Position numbers and translations under genes: made by a program
The notes under the pieces: generated by a model
Told to the model about the DNA's origin: nothing
The model's input: only the letters and a program-made list of their open reading frames with translations
The model's database searches: none
Part shown: piece after piece, positions 24,196 through 34,530 of the stretch
Numbering within the stretch: the stretch's first letter is position 1
Layout of the letters: every line of letters begins with the position of its first letter
From: Pegoplata infirma
Lineage: Eukaryota; Arthropoda; Insecta; Diptera; Anthomyiidae
NCBI GenBank assembly: GCA_963921195.1
Contig: OY992539.1
Coordinates: 212,106,035 to 212,170,034, forward strand
Length of the DNA: 64,000 nucleotides
Direction: 5' to 3'

Positions 24196-24199
24196 AAAA

Positions 24200-24786
24200 T
24201 CTATTGTAATTCAAAAATGGCTATTCGTAATTCAAAGATTGCAGTTGTAATTCCAAGAAGATCTATTGAAATTCGAAAAAGATCAATTGTTATTCAAAAT
24301 AGATCAATTGTAATTCGATAAAGATCAATTATAGTTCGAAATAGATTAATTTTAATTTGAACAAGATCAAGTGTAATTCGAGGATTCCAATTCTTTTCGA
24401 AAAAAGCAATTGTAATTCGAAGAAGATCAATTATTATTCGTAAAAGATCAATTGTATTTAAAAAAATATCAATTGTTATTCGTAAAACATCAATTATAGT
24501 TCGAAAATATCAATTGTAATTCGAAAAAGATCAATTGAAATTTTTAAAAGATCAATTGTAATTTGAAAAATATCAAAAAAAATATCAATGGAAAATATCA
24601 ATGGAAATATCAGTTGATATTTTTCGAATTACAATTAAAATTTTCAAATTACAATTGATCTTTTTTGAATTTCAATTGATCTATTTTGAAGTATAACTGA
24701 TTATTTTGAATTACAATTGATCGTTTTAAATTACAATTGATCTTTGTAGAATTACATTTGATACTTTTCGAATTACAATTGTTCTT
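24200..24786. repeat. inverted ~22-bp minisatellite (ATTCGAAAAAGATCAATTG)
   Basis: From 24200 to about 24600 the unit is 'gtaattcgaaaaagatcaat' + 't' in plus orientation, about 18 diverged copies. From about 24604 to 24786 it reads in reverse ('tttcgaattacaattgatct'), about 8 copies. The turn is at about 24570-24625, among 'aatatcaatggaaatatca' and 'gttgatattt'. CAATTG and TTCGAA are themselves palindromic. The array ends exactly at the mini-me copy. Confidence 0.85.
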
Positions 24787-25076
24787 TTTATACCCTCCAC
24801 TCTAGTGATAGAGGGTATATATAAGTTTGTCATTCCGTTTGTAACACATCGAAATATTGGTCTAAGATCTCATAAAGTATATATATTCATGATCCTCGAT
24901 CGATTTTAAGTCGATCTAGCGATGTCCGTCCGTCCGTCCGTCCGTCCGTCCGTCCGTCTGTCTGTCCGTAGAAAACACGCTAACTTTTGAAAGACTTTAC
25001 AGAGGCTACTGAAGTTTGGCATATATGTTGGTCATTTACATGGTCAGGTTGGTATTGCAATCCAGCCAAATCGGTT

Positions 25077-25876
25077 CAGTACACAGTGGCCGAAACACCC
25101 AATCTAGCGGCGCTTAATTCGGAAATGTAAAATAACAAAGCCCAATGGATATTTGTGATTATAAAACTTAAAAAGAATTTAATTTTTAACCATATTTATT
25201 TATTTCAGTGTTTTTATGTATTTTGGGAAATTTATGTGAATATCGGGAGGGTGGTCTGATAAATAAAAAATCTTAAATTTCAAATTTTAGCCAAATCGAT
25301 TGAAAATTGTGGTCTGTATCGCGTTTATACTGTTTATTTGGACAGGCAGATGGACCCTAAAAACCGAACAACTTGCGCGAACTAGCACGCCATACTGAAA
25401 CGTCACAACAAAAATATCCCAAAATAATAAACAAAACAGGAATTGGACCGAATACGATCGAATTTCAAAAGTTGCAGTCCATGAAACTATAGTTTATATC
25501 ACAAATGTCAACTTCTATAATGCACTAATAATAAACTAGATACACACAGGCCACAAACATTTATTTTTTAGTTAAAACATACTTTTTACTTTCAATTAAA
25601 ACTTTTTGGCTCAAAATGTATAAACAATTGACTTAAAAGTGTCAAGAAAAACTCACTGAGTAATTAAGCCACAAATTCCTTTAATGCACTTGCGGCAGAA
25701 CATGTATATTTGACAGCTTACAGCTGTGCGAATATTGAAAGCAAAACAAAAGTAAAAACGTAAATTTTTTCTGTAAAGTATAGGTAAACGATCCAGTGCA
25801 AAAACATTTATCGATCTTAATATTTTAATTTTGACTTAAGCGCCGCTAGATCAGTGATTTCGGCCACAGTGCAGTA
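25077..25876. mobile_element. Transib-like non-autonomous element (CACAGTGG ends)
   Basis: The body 25082-25871 starts CACAGTGGCCGAAA and ends TTTCGGCCACAGTG, inverted with one mismatch in 14. TCTAGCGGCGCTTAA and its near reverse complement (AAGCGCCGCTAGAT) lie just inside. It is flanked by the 5-bp duplication CAGTA (25077-25081, 25872-25876). The empty site is known from the sister copy near 60137 (CGGTCCAGTGGTTCAAAAG). 5-bp duplications and CACWRTG-type ends are Transib traits. No transposase frame. The interior carries a deleted, reversed piece of a type-2 mini-me element. Confidence 0.85.
25236..25352 (-). mobile_element. deleted type-2 mini-me fragment inside the Transib-like element
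   Basis: 'tgtgaatatcgggagggtgg' at 25231-25255 and 'gattgaaaattgtggtctgt' + 'atcgcgtttatactgttta' at 25298-25340 match, in the same order and strand, parts of the reverse copy at 42992-43841 (about 43339 and 43610). About 240 bp between them are missing. It was therefore captured, or inserted and then deleted, before or after the Transib-like element moved. Confidence 0.65.
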
Positions 25877-26458
25877 GTTCAAAAGTTATGAGCAAAAGAG
25901 TAAATTTCGGTAAGGGTTTTTCGCGAATTTGCGAGATAAAAAACATGATAACTGATAACTTTCGAAAGACAATAATGAGAATTTCAGATTGGTTTCATAT
26001 TAAATGCCACGTGTTAAACAAGTTTTAAAAGCATTGTTGGTAACTTAACAATGCTTTTCAAACTTGTTTAATTTAAAAGCAATGCTTTTTAATTTTGTTT
26101 GATTTTAAAAGCATTGGTAACTTAAAAATTACACTCGAAAAAAATTTTACACTCAAAAAAAAATTTTACACTCAAAAAAAAAAAATTAGTTTTTTTTACA
26201 AAAATTACAAAATTTTGTGTACATACGTACGTGCGCATTCACTCAGAAATATTTTTACAACAAAAAAAAAAACATTACACTCGAAAAAAGTTTTACACTA
26301 AAAAAAATAATAATTTTTCTTTTTTTAATGACAAAATGCCAAAATTTTTTTTTTTTTTTTTAATTTTTTCATGTTAAAATATGTACTTTTATTTACAAAA
26401 GGTATTGTGGAGGGTATTCATAGATTCGACATAGTCGAATTAAACTTTTCTACTTGTT

Positions 26459-26569
26459 AAATAATATTTTTGATCACATGACCATGTTATTTACAACTCA
26501 TTTTTAATAAATTCAACCTAACCGAGAACTGGTAACAATGACCGTCGTCTCGTTGTAGCGAAAAAAATC
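26459..26569. other. possible SINE body downstream of the tRNA-like head
   Basis: On the minus strand, the sequence after the tRNA-like head (CTTGATTTTTTTCGCTACAA, then CGAGACGACGGTCATTGTTA) could be the body of a tRNA-derived SINE. No copy elsewhere in the window confirms it. Confidence 0.35.
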
Positions 26570-26571
26570 AA

Positions 26572-26645
26572 GGGTTCTGGTGGGAATCGAACCCACGACT
26601 CCCACGTTTAAAGGCTAGCACACTACCAACTAGCCTACGGGCCCC
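26572..26645 (-). repeat. tRNA-derived sequence (SINE head or tRNA pseudogene)
   Basis: Minus strand: TAGGCTAGTTGGTAGTGTGC (A-box type) and GTGGGTTCGATTCCCAC, a perfect T arm with a consensus-like B box. The presumed acceptor strands (GGGGCCC and CCAGAACCC) pair only at the outer three positions, and the anticodon arm is poor. It is therefore probably not a functional tRNA, although the two internal RNA polymerase III promoter boxes look intact. Confidence 0.65.
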
Positions 26646-28165
26646 CTAAAAATGAAATCCACTAATTTGGGTTGGAGATATTTTTATTTAAGTAAAACTA
26701 CTTCTTAAAATTTAAAAATTTAGAAATATTTCGAAATTTCTAGTTTTGTAAGTTAGGACTTAATTTTCGGATTCAGAGCAAGATTTTACATGGAGAATAA
26801 ACGCAAAATGTCGTAGATCGCATTTTTTGTTTTTAATTTGTAAACTAGTGTATTCATTGAAATTTTAAAAATTAATTATTCTTAAATTTTCTTAAAATCC
26901 ACAATTTTTTGTCAAAATTTTATTAATTCAAAATTTCTTTTCACAAAAAATGTCAATGTCATTAATGAAAATCAAAAGACTTAAGACACAAACATTACAC
27001 ATTAAACAAATTACCAAAAATCACAATCCCCCTCTCCAATAAACTACAAAATTTTATTTTCTTTCTCTTAAAACTTGTGTCTGCTCTCAAGGTACTTACA
27101 ATATTTTCTATGTCATTGCTATAAAAAAAAACAGCACTATTATATTTCTCACCTTATTAACCCTTGTTCAACACTATAAATATTCAATAAACTATAAGAT
27201 TTTACTACACTTATAAACTAACATTTAATTACACTTTAATATGTGTACTAATGGGGCTGCGGGATTTTAAATTTAACATATCTAAGAGTATTTAAGCAGT
27301 GTGGTGTGGTGTTTGTAAACGCTTTTTTTTGTTTGTGTTTTATTCTCCTTTACATCTGTGACATCTGACACGCAATACACTTTGGTAAATAAAAATGATG
27401 ATGATAATACATTTTGATGATGATAATACATTTTGATGATGATAATACATTTTGCTGTTGCTGCTGCTGATGATGATTACAAATACCAGTAGCTAATGTT
27501 TTGTGTAGCTGCTAATATTTGTTTAAAGCATCGCAGCTACATGCAACATTACACAGTCAAACAACAACATTAGTAGCAACAACATCACTGTTGTATTTAA
27601 AATACTTAAGATTGTAAAGATGCGTGAAATACATATTCAAAAACTAACCTAAATAAACTACAACATCAGCTAAAATTAAACATACAACACTTTTTAGCTA
27701 CTGGGAAATAGTTTATCTCTACAACAAAAAAAAAATATTTAGAAAAAAAAACTAAACAGTGGCTCTGGGGTTTTTAATTTATGTTTAGCAACATTTAAAG
27801 TTTTTTAAGATTGACCCTTTTTGACCATAAAGCAATGACAATGATAAAGTATAACTTGTAATTTACACGGTTTGGCAAAATTTAACACTTAATACAACTA
27901 TTACTTACCAAAAGAGTGTTTAAAGCTTATGGGATTAAAGTGGAAATTAAAAAAAAAAAATAAAAAATTCTGCAAAAAATAATATAAGAAAAATTACCAG
28001 CATCTTCTTCAGTTGAGCAAAACAGAGACGTAGGGGAAAAAATAGGGAGCAAGGGAATACTAAAGACAAGAATTTAAAAATTTAGTTTTCAATACTATTA
28101 TTTGATTATAAAATAGATTTTTTAACACAATTTTTCCGATTTTTAAAACATTTTTGCGCAATTCC
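26646..28165. other. low-copy DNA with a small microsatellite
   Basis: A/T-rich, with three copies of the 19-bp 'gatgatgataatacatttt' at about 27396-27455 followed by GCTGCTGCTGATGATGATT. One GACTTAAGAC word lies at 26972-26994. No exon was recognised. Confidence 0.55.
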
Positions 28166-28827
28166 TATTTTAAGGGGTACTTTGGGGTAATTTTTGGTAC
28201 TTTTTTATATTTCCTGATATAAGAACCCATCGAAACAAGAAATTTTTAAAAATTTCGATTTTAATGAGGAAAAGGTATAAAATATTGTGCTTTGGTCCTT
28301 TTTATCTCCTCAAAAAATGTTCATAGAATCTTGGGATTTAAGTTGATGGATTTTGCTGCCAAAAAATCTTAGTACCTTTTAAAAAAGTATAAACGGTTAA
28401 ACATTGTACTTGGGTACTTTTTATAGCTAAAAAATCTGGTTAAAAATCATTCTTTAAAAAGTGCTTTTTGGAAATTCTGATTTTAGGTGCGGAAGGGGTA
28501 AAATATTGTGCTTTGGTACTTTTTTTATATTTTTTAAAATAATATTTCCTATAAACTTGAAATTTAGAATATATAATCCTCCGGCGAAAAAACAAGCATT
28601 GGAAAAAGTGCTTTTAATAAATTTTGGTTTTATGGGTGTAAAATATTGTGTTTTGGTACTTTTTTTTTAAATTTTTCACGTTTTTGAAACATTTTTACGC
28701 ATTTCCTATTTTAAGGGTATAAAAAATGTACTTTTTAACTTTTTTTATATCTCATGATAAAAACCCTTCGAATTTTTTTTTAATTTTAATTTTAATGGCG
28801 CAAAAAAGGTACAAAATATTGTGCTTT

Positions 28828-29454
28828 CCCAATAAACCAAACGATACCGTTATGATATCGAAGCAATATCACCTAGGTGATATTCATTATCATAAGTGAT
28901 TATTATAAGTGATACGAAAACGATAGTGTTTTCGTTCTAAAGTGTACCTTTCCTTATGATATCGTTTTCCAATGAAAAAGTGATATCGTTTTCGCTATCG
29001 GTAGAACGATAGTAAAATCGCCTTTGTCCAGTCTAGTATCGAGAATATATCGTTATTCCAGGCGATTATGATATCATTTGCGATATCGTTGGTGATATCA
29101 TTGGCGATACCGTTGGTGATATCGTTGGTGATATAATTATCGATATTATTAGCAATTATGTTTTCAATAATGTTATTTGACCGCGGCATTTTATTGAATA
29201 TATTAATAAAACATGAGTATATCGGAGATAATTGACAAAAAATACCATAAAAGCACGTTTTTGCTTTTAAAACAATTACATTATATATTCACAATATTTT
29301 TTTTAATAAATAAAATAATTTGTTAAAATGTTTGAAGTTTATTTCAAATCTAAATATTCCAATTGTTGTTTGGAATTTATTTTTTCATTATTCGCTTCAA
29401 GTATCATATAGGTAATAACGTTTACGCTATCATATCGTTCTTGTGTTTATTGGG
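28828..29454. mobile_element. CCCAATAAAC TIR element with GATATC-rich interior
   Basis: Starts CCCAATAAACCAAACGATAC and ends TATCGTTCTTGTGTTTATTG followed by GG. TT flanks both ends (28826-28827 and 29455-29456). Excision restores 'gtgctttggtacttt' of the host repeat with one substitution. The interior has many GATATCGTT/AACGATATC words, including a short tandem 'gatatcgttggt' tract at 29085-29135 that yields a low-complexity minus-strand frame (28995-29189), not a gene. Confidence 0.8.
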
Positions 29455-29639
29455 TTAGTACTTTTTTTTAATTTCCTGTAATAATGCTCATAGAAACTTA
29501 AAATGAAATGTTGGATTTTGCTGCCGAAAAAAATCTTAAAAAGTACCTTTTGAAATAAAAAACCTTTGGGAAATTCCGACTTTAATGGTTAAACGAACAT
29601 TTTTGTAACATTTTTGTAAAGCATAAAATTTGCTCCAAC

Positions 29640-30130
29640 TGTTATTTGTATGGGAGCCTACTTCGGGAGTGGAGATAGGGCGTAGGTATATTTTACAAAA
29701 ATGTTGGAGGGTAAAAATAAATGTGGGTCGGTCTCACTAATGACCCCTCTCGGACGCACCATTGGACCGGTAGAAGCTGATTAAATAAAACAAATTTACA
29801 AAATATAAAAAAAAATTATATGGGGACCGCCTTAACAATTAGAGATAGAGGGTAGGTGTGTTTAGAGAAAATGTTTGGACTAAAAAAATATTGTGGGTTG
29901 GTCATACATTTTGTTGCTCTAAGGGCACAATTTGGGCAGTTAGAGCGGTTGGAGAAAATTTAAAAAAATGTCGTTTTGTGTGGGAGCCCCTTTAGAAATT
30001 GGAGATAGGGTATTAGTTTGTTCCAAAGAAATGTTAAGACGTAAAAATTAATGGGGGTCTGTCTTTTAAATGACCCCTCTATGACGCACCATTGGAGCAG
30101 TAGAAATGATTTTAAGATTGGAAAATTACA
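29640..30130 (+). repeat. three tandem units of ~165 bp
   Basis: Units start near 29650 ('tatgggagcctacttcggga'), 29819 ('tatggggaccgccttaacaa') and 29979 ('tgtgggagcccctttagaaa'). Each continues 'ggagatagggnnnaggt', 'atgtt-gg', 'gggtcggtct...atgacccc', 'tctn-ggacgcaccattgga', then an A-rich tail. No protein domain in any frame. A minus-strand open frame over the last unit (29960-30352) has no recognisable motif. Confidence 0.8.
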
Positions 30131-30438
30131 ATAAATTTTTTTCAAAAAATTTAAAAAAATAGTAATTTTTTTTTTTAAAAAAGAAGCAACACTCAGGCAG
30201 TGCTGCCTATCAATTACTAATGTAACCGTGATGCTTCTTTCGGAAAGGGGATAGAAGAGAGATGAAAGATTTGAAAGATAGAAGGGCTTCAATATGGCAA
30301 CACTGTAATTGCCCGTGTTGATAGTTTTGAGTACAGTTTGTTGCATCGCCATCTGCTATTGATCTGGCGAATTATTTTTGAAGCTGTGTTTATAGCCATT
30401 ATTTTATTATTTTACTTCGTTGACGTTTTAGTGCTATT

Positions 30439-30590
30439 TATCAACGAAGGAGGGTGCTGCGATAGATATTAGTTATAAATAGAAACTAATAAATATCTGA
30501 AAAAAATGTTGTTCTGCATGAGCTGAGAATCGAACCCAGGCTGGCTGGCTAGTAGTCCAACGCGCTAACCACTAAGCCACAGCACCCTCA
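30439..30590 (-). repeat. tRNA-derived SINE-like sequence
   Basis: Minus strand: GGTGCTGTGGCTTAGTGGTT, then AGCGCGTTGG (A box), CTGGGTTCGATTCTCAG (T arm with B box), and a short body with the hairpin GATATTTATTAGTT/AACTAATATC. AGGGTGCTG at 30450 and CAGCACCCT at 30581 are inverted around it. Acceptor strands do not pair, so a functional tRNA is unlikely. Inserted in the AAAAAGTACC repeat. Confidence 0.65.
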
Positions 30591-30754
30591 CTTTTTGAAA
30601 ATTCTGATTAAGGGTGCAAAGGGGTATGATATTGTGCTTTGGTACTTTTTTTATATTTTTTAAAATAATATTTCCTATAAACTTGAAATTTAGAATATAT
30701 GATCCTGCGGCGAAAAAACAAACATTGAAAAAGTATTTTTGGGAAATTTTGGTT

Positions 30755-31277
30755 TTAACCCTTAAATGCACAACGATGCCGATTTTGATGAAAATAACAT
30801 ATTATATGCAGAATGACGAACAAATAACTATTGCGTACTACGTTTTTCGAAATAATTTTTTTTAAAGATTTTATATGTGAAAAACTAAAAAATTCAAAAA
30901 TTTTTGATACCCAATATACAGAAATGTAGCCAACAGAGGAACTCAAAAATATTTTTTTCAAATTGCTTATAGTTTATTCTTTATATGTATGTAGTTTGAT
31001 TATACATTTTCGAAATCCTATTACCCTTTTTTTATTGTTATTGAAAAAAAAGATTTTGAAAATTTTCGTAAAAATTACATGATTTACATTTTTTGACTTT
31101 CGTCGTCAATTTAAGACACATTTCTATAAATATTCATAACAACATATTTTTTAAAAAATGGTTTGAATATTTTAAATAAAATTTGCTTTACAAAATTAAA
31201 TTTGAACTGAAAATAAAGATGTGAGAATTTTTTTAATGGTTGTATCTTTAAAGATACACTGCGCATTTAAGGGTTAA
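30755..31277. mobile_element. piggyBac-type MITE with TTAA duplications
   Basis: TTAA at 30755-30758 and 31274-31277 flanks a 515-bp body (30759-31273) starting CCCTTAAATGCACA and ending TGCGCATTTAAGGG, inverted with one mismatch. Removing the body and one TTAA gives 'ggttttaagggtgtaaaata', matching another unit of the same repeat near 31863 ('gattttaagggtgtataat'). This confirms the exact insertion point. No transposase frame. Confidence 0.92.
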
Positions 31278-31989
31278 GGGTGTAAAATATTGTGTTTTGG
31301 TACTTTTTTTTAAATTTTTCCGATTTTGAAACATTTTGTCGCAATTCCTATTTTAAGCGGATAAAAAATGTACTTTGGATTTTTTTATATTATCTGATAT
31401 AAAACCCTTCGAAAAAAGGAAAATTTTGAAAATTTCGATTTTAATGGGACAAAAAGGTATAAAATATTGTGCTTTGGTACTTTTTTAATCTCCTGAAATA
31501 ATGTTCATAGAAACTTGAAATAAAATGTTAGATTTTGCTGCCGAAAAAAATCTTAACAAGTACCTTTTAAAAAAAGTACCCTTTGGAAAATCCAATTTTA
31601 ATAGCGTATAAACGGTTAAATATGATACTTTGGTCATTTTTATATTTCCTTATAAAATGGTCATAGAAGTTTGGCGAAAAAATCATTCTTAAAAAAGTAC
31701 TTTTTGGAAATTCGGATTTTAGGTGCAGAAGTTGTAAAATATTGTGCTTTGGTACTTTTTTATATTTTCTAAAATAATATTTCCTATAAACTTGAAATTT
31801 AGAATATAATATCCTCCGGCAAAAAAAAACGAACTTTAAAAAAGTCCTTTTTTGAAAATTTTGATTTTAAGGGTGTATAATATTGTGTTTTGGTACTTTT
31901 TTATCTTCTGAAATAGAAACCTAAAATTTTAAATATAGGATTTTAATGGGGTAAAAATTTACTTTGGTACTTTTTCTACCTCCTGAAAC

Positions 31990-32255
31990 AATGTGGCAAA
32001 TGAACGAAATTCATAGTATTTATGAACAAAAACATAAAAAGTTATGAAATTTTTCATTAAATTTTTGAAATTTTCATAGTATTTATGATTTTTTTTTTAA
32101 ATATTTCTTAAATTCCACATAATATGATTTATTCATAAATTCTATGAAAAAGTTTAAAGTATTATAAAAAAGTTTATAAGTATTATGAAAAAGTTAATAA
32201 ATTTTTATGAATTTGTTCATAAATATTATAAAAGTCGTTTATTGGCAATTTTTTT
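31990..32255. repeat. small TIR element (TGGCAAATGAACGA ends)
   Basis: Left end TGGCAAATGAACGAAATTCA and 'tagtatttatgaacaaa'; right end on the minus strand TTGCCAATAAACGACTTTTA and 'taatatttatgaacaaa'. About 38 bp are inverted with mismatches. The interior is almost pure A/T. Target duplication not visible. Confidence 0.65.
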
Positions 32256-32292
32256 TTTGTGTAGGATGGGTTTTTGGGGATTCCTATTCTAA

Positions 32293-32879
32293 CAAGGGAA
32301 GTATCTCAACCCTTATGAACCGATTTGCCTGAAACTTAAAATATATATAAAAAAGACGATTTTAAGGTTGGGGTGTCTCGGCTTATCGGCCATATCAGAG
32401 TTTTAAAATTTCGTTGTCCCCTTATGAAACAAAGTGGACCTTCGGGAAAATTTCGATAACTCCCCAACTAATAGGAATATCCTCTAGGACAAAAATACGT
32501 GTCGACTAAAAATTAATAAAGATTATTTCGTAATCATATGGACATCGTAGGTCTATGTCTTCATATAAATACCCCCAAAATTTACACATTTTCGTGAAAA
32601 AAGTATTTAAGAAAGCCGAACTTTTACAAGGTTATGCCACCGTTAGATAGGCATTAAAAAAACCTTTCTTTTCATATGTAAACATCATATAGTTTCTTAG
32701 AAAAAAATGGGTGAAAAATCCAAAAAACGTTTTTTTCGCCATTTTTTGACCCATGTTTTGAACCCTTTAGTCCCCGATATGGCCGATAAGCCGAGACACC
32801 CCAACCTTAGAATTGTCCCTTTTATATATATTTTACGTTTCATGCAAATCGGTTCATATGGGTTGAGATACTTCCCTTG
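32293..32879. repeat. foldback element with ~110-bp arms
   Basis: CAAGGGAAGTATCTCAACCC at 32293 and its reverse complement at 32860-32879. The arms run on through 'gaaccgatttgc', 'ggttggggtgtctcggctta' and 'tcggccatatc'. The loop, about 370 bp, contains no domain. The plus frame 32707-32961 is chance. Inserted in or beside the AAAAAGTACC repeat. Confidence 0.85.
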
Positions 32880-33592
32880 TAAGTGGGTAAAACGGAGTAA
32901 AACGTGTACTTTGGTAATTTTTTATACTTTTTACATCCCGAGTAAAAAACTTTATATATAATTATATATAATTTGATATAAACCACTTTTATCAAATTAT
33001 ATATAATTTGATAAAATTATATATAATTATATCCAGGAATTGGTGGATATAATTTTATCAAATTAGATAAAATTATATCAAATTATATATAATTTGATAA
33101 AATTATGTATAATTTGATATAATTATATCCGAAAAATTTTTTTATCTAATTTTATACAATTTGATATAATTTTATAAAAATAGATATGATTTTATATAAT
33201 AAGATATGAAGCAACCCACACATGATTTGATATAATTTTATCCAATTTGATATAATTTATATATTTTTGTATTAAATAATTATGTTAGAAGCAATAATGT
33301 GTTTTTTAATTTATTTGTTACATAAATATAAACATAAATAATAACATAACAAGAAAGAAAAAAACAAAGCAAAAATAAAATAATGTTACAATAATCGAAT
33401 CAAAAATAAAATAATAATAACAATTACAACATAAAAACAGCATGTAAATCGATGATTTTATTGATGTCGTCGTCTTTTGAACTCACACACATGTTGGACA
33501 TAACTCTTTATAATTTTGTAGTGCAGATGTAGCAAAGTGCATTTTTTATTGGCAAATCTGAAAAAACATATATGTATGTAAATATGTACATA

Positions 33593-33739
33593 AGACCGTA
33601 TTTACATTAGGCAATTTTAATTGCGGCAATTCTGATTTTATCGTGTATCAGAGAGAGATCTAAGATTCTTCCCTCTCTCTCTGATACACTAGAAAATCAA
33701 AATTGCCGCAATTAAAATTGCCTTATGTAAATTCGGTCT
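33593..33739. repeat. near-perfect 147-bp hairpin element
   Basis: Arms of about 66 bp (33593-33658, 33674-33739) are inverted with about six differences. Landmarks are AGACCGTATTTACATTAGGC, AATTTTAATTGCGGCAATT and GTGTATCAGAGAGAG; the loop is about 15 nt ('atctaagattcttcc'). This could be a MITE. Transcribed, it would form a long RNA hairpin. Confidence 0.85.
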
Positions 33740-33817
33740 AAGTATATTATAATATACACATAAAATCACATATTTAAATATAACTACCTTTTATTGGTGA
33801 TCTGACGTTTAAATAGC

Positions 33818-34115
33818 TGCATGACGTTTTTTACTGCATGGTTGTCGCTGCATGCCCAGCTGGTTTTCACTTTCCTTGACTTGCGAATGGCATACCAGTT
33901 AGTTTGAAAATATTAATTCTGTAGAATGCTGATATTTTGCATACCAAACGGGTCGCTGCACTACCTAGTGCATGACGGTTTTTCCTGCATAGTTTTTACT
34001 GCATGACCGACAGGATTTTATTTTCCTTGATTTGGGAACGGCATTTTTGTAGAACGATAAAATTTTACATACCAAACGGGTCACTCTGTTCGATGACCCA
34101 GTGCATTATTTAAAA
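33818..34115 (+). repeat. two tandem ~150-bp copies
   Basis: Both copies contain 'tactgcatg', 'ttttccttga', 'cgaatggcat/ggaacggcat', 'tgtagaa', 'cataccaaacgggtc' and 'agtgcat'. They lie inside the 2.5-kb TIR element and overlap the last exon of the small minus-strand model. Confidence 0.75.
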
Positions 34116-34451
34116 TAATTCCAGCAAAATATCGAACTACAAAAATCTGAAAAAGATATAAAAACCAATGAGTAACAAAACAAAAAAACGTTTTTAAATT
34201 AGCACCTAAAAATACAAGGGATATAAATGTTACTTACGCAATCTAATTCATTCACTTCTTTCCATATAATTGCGAACTCTTCTGTCATTCTTGGTAGAGA
34301 CTGCACTTTTAACAATCTTCTTTTCTGAAACTATTAATAAAATGGTTAATAATTATTTATGTAAAATATAATTCAAACGTTTTCTTACCAGAATCCATTT
34401 TGATGGTAAATTAAATATAAAATTTATAATAATTTTTTCAGCGGTTGACAT
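34081..34451 (-). CDS. possible small three-exon gene, unknown product
   Basis: I do not recognise this. Minus strand: ATG at 34451 opens exon 1 (34389-34451, 21 codons, starting MSTAEKIIINF), followed by donor GTAAGAAA. A 64-bp intron ends TTTCAG. Exon 2 (34238-34324, 29 codons, containing LPRMTEEFAIIWKEVNELDC) ends at donor GTAAGTAA. A 91-bp intron ends TTTTTCAG. Exon 3 (34081-34146) has 21 codons and a TGA. All junctions keep phase 0, and the first intron has the short length typical of flies. Total 71 residues, no domain recognised, no signal peptide. It could equally be a remnant of a larger transposon gene or chance. It lies inside the CCCGAGTAAAAA element. Confidence 0.22.
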
Positions 34452-34530
34452 TAAAATTTCATAAAAAATTAATTTCAAAAGTTGTCACTCAAAAAAAAAA
34501 AATGTTTTTTGTGTTGAAATTTAAAATCAT

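Larger units (their letters stand above)
24787..26458 (+). mobile_element. mini-me/helentron-like element, type 1, with nested insertion
   Basis: Starts TTATACCCTCCACTCTAG (with GAGGGTATATA making a 5' hairpin), then TTTGTCATTCCGTTTGTAAC, 'cataaagtatatatatt', GTCGATCTAGCGATGTCC and a (GTCC)n/(GTCT)n tract (about 24924-24970). It ends GTGGAGGGTATTCATAGATT, a hairpin, then CTACTTGTT. It is interrupted at 25082-25871 by a Transib-like element; flanking sequence matches the uninterrupted copy at 59830-60854. 26130-26300 holds a small tandem tract of 'ttttacactcaaaaaaaa'. No protein is encoded. Confidence 0.9.

Noticed and set aside
26572..26645. Functional tRNA gene
   Set aside because: The promoter boxes and T arm look good, but the acceptor strands pair only at the outermost positions and the anticodon arm is poor.
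27390..27480. Large minisatellite
   Set aside because: Only three copies of a 19-bp unit plus a trinucleotide run; recorded as a minor microsatellite.
28995..29189. Minus-strand N/I/D-rich repeat protein
   Set aside because: Translation of a tandem GATATC-word tract within the CCCAATAAAC element.
29960..30352. 130-codon minus-strand open frame
   Set aside because: It overlaps the last unit of a ~165-bp tandem repeat; the other units carry no equivalent frame, and no motif was recognised.
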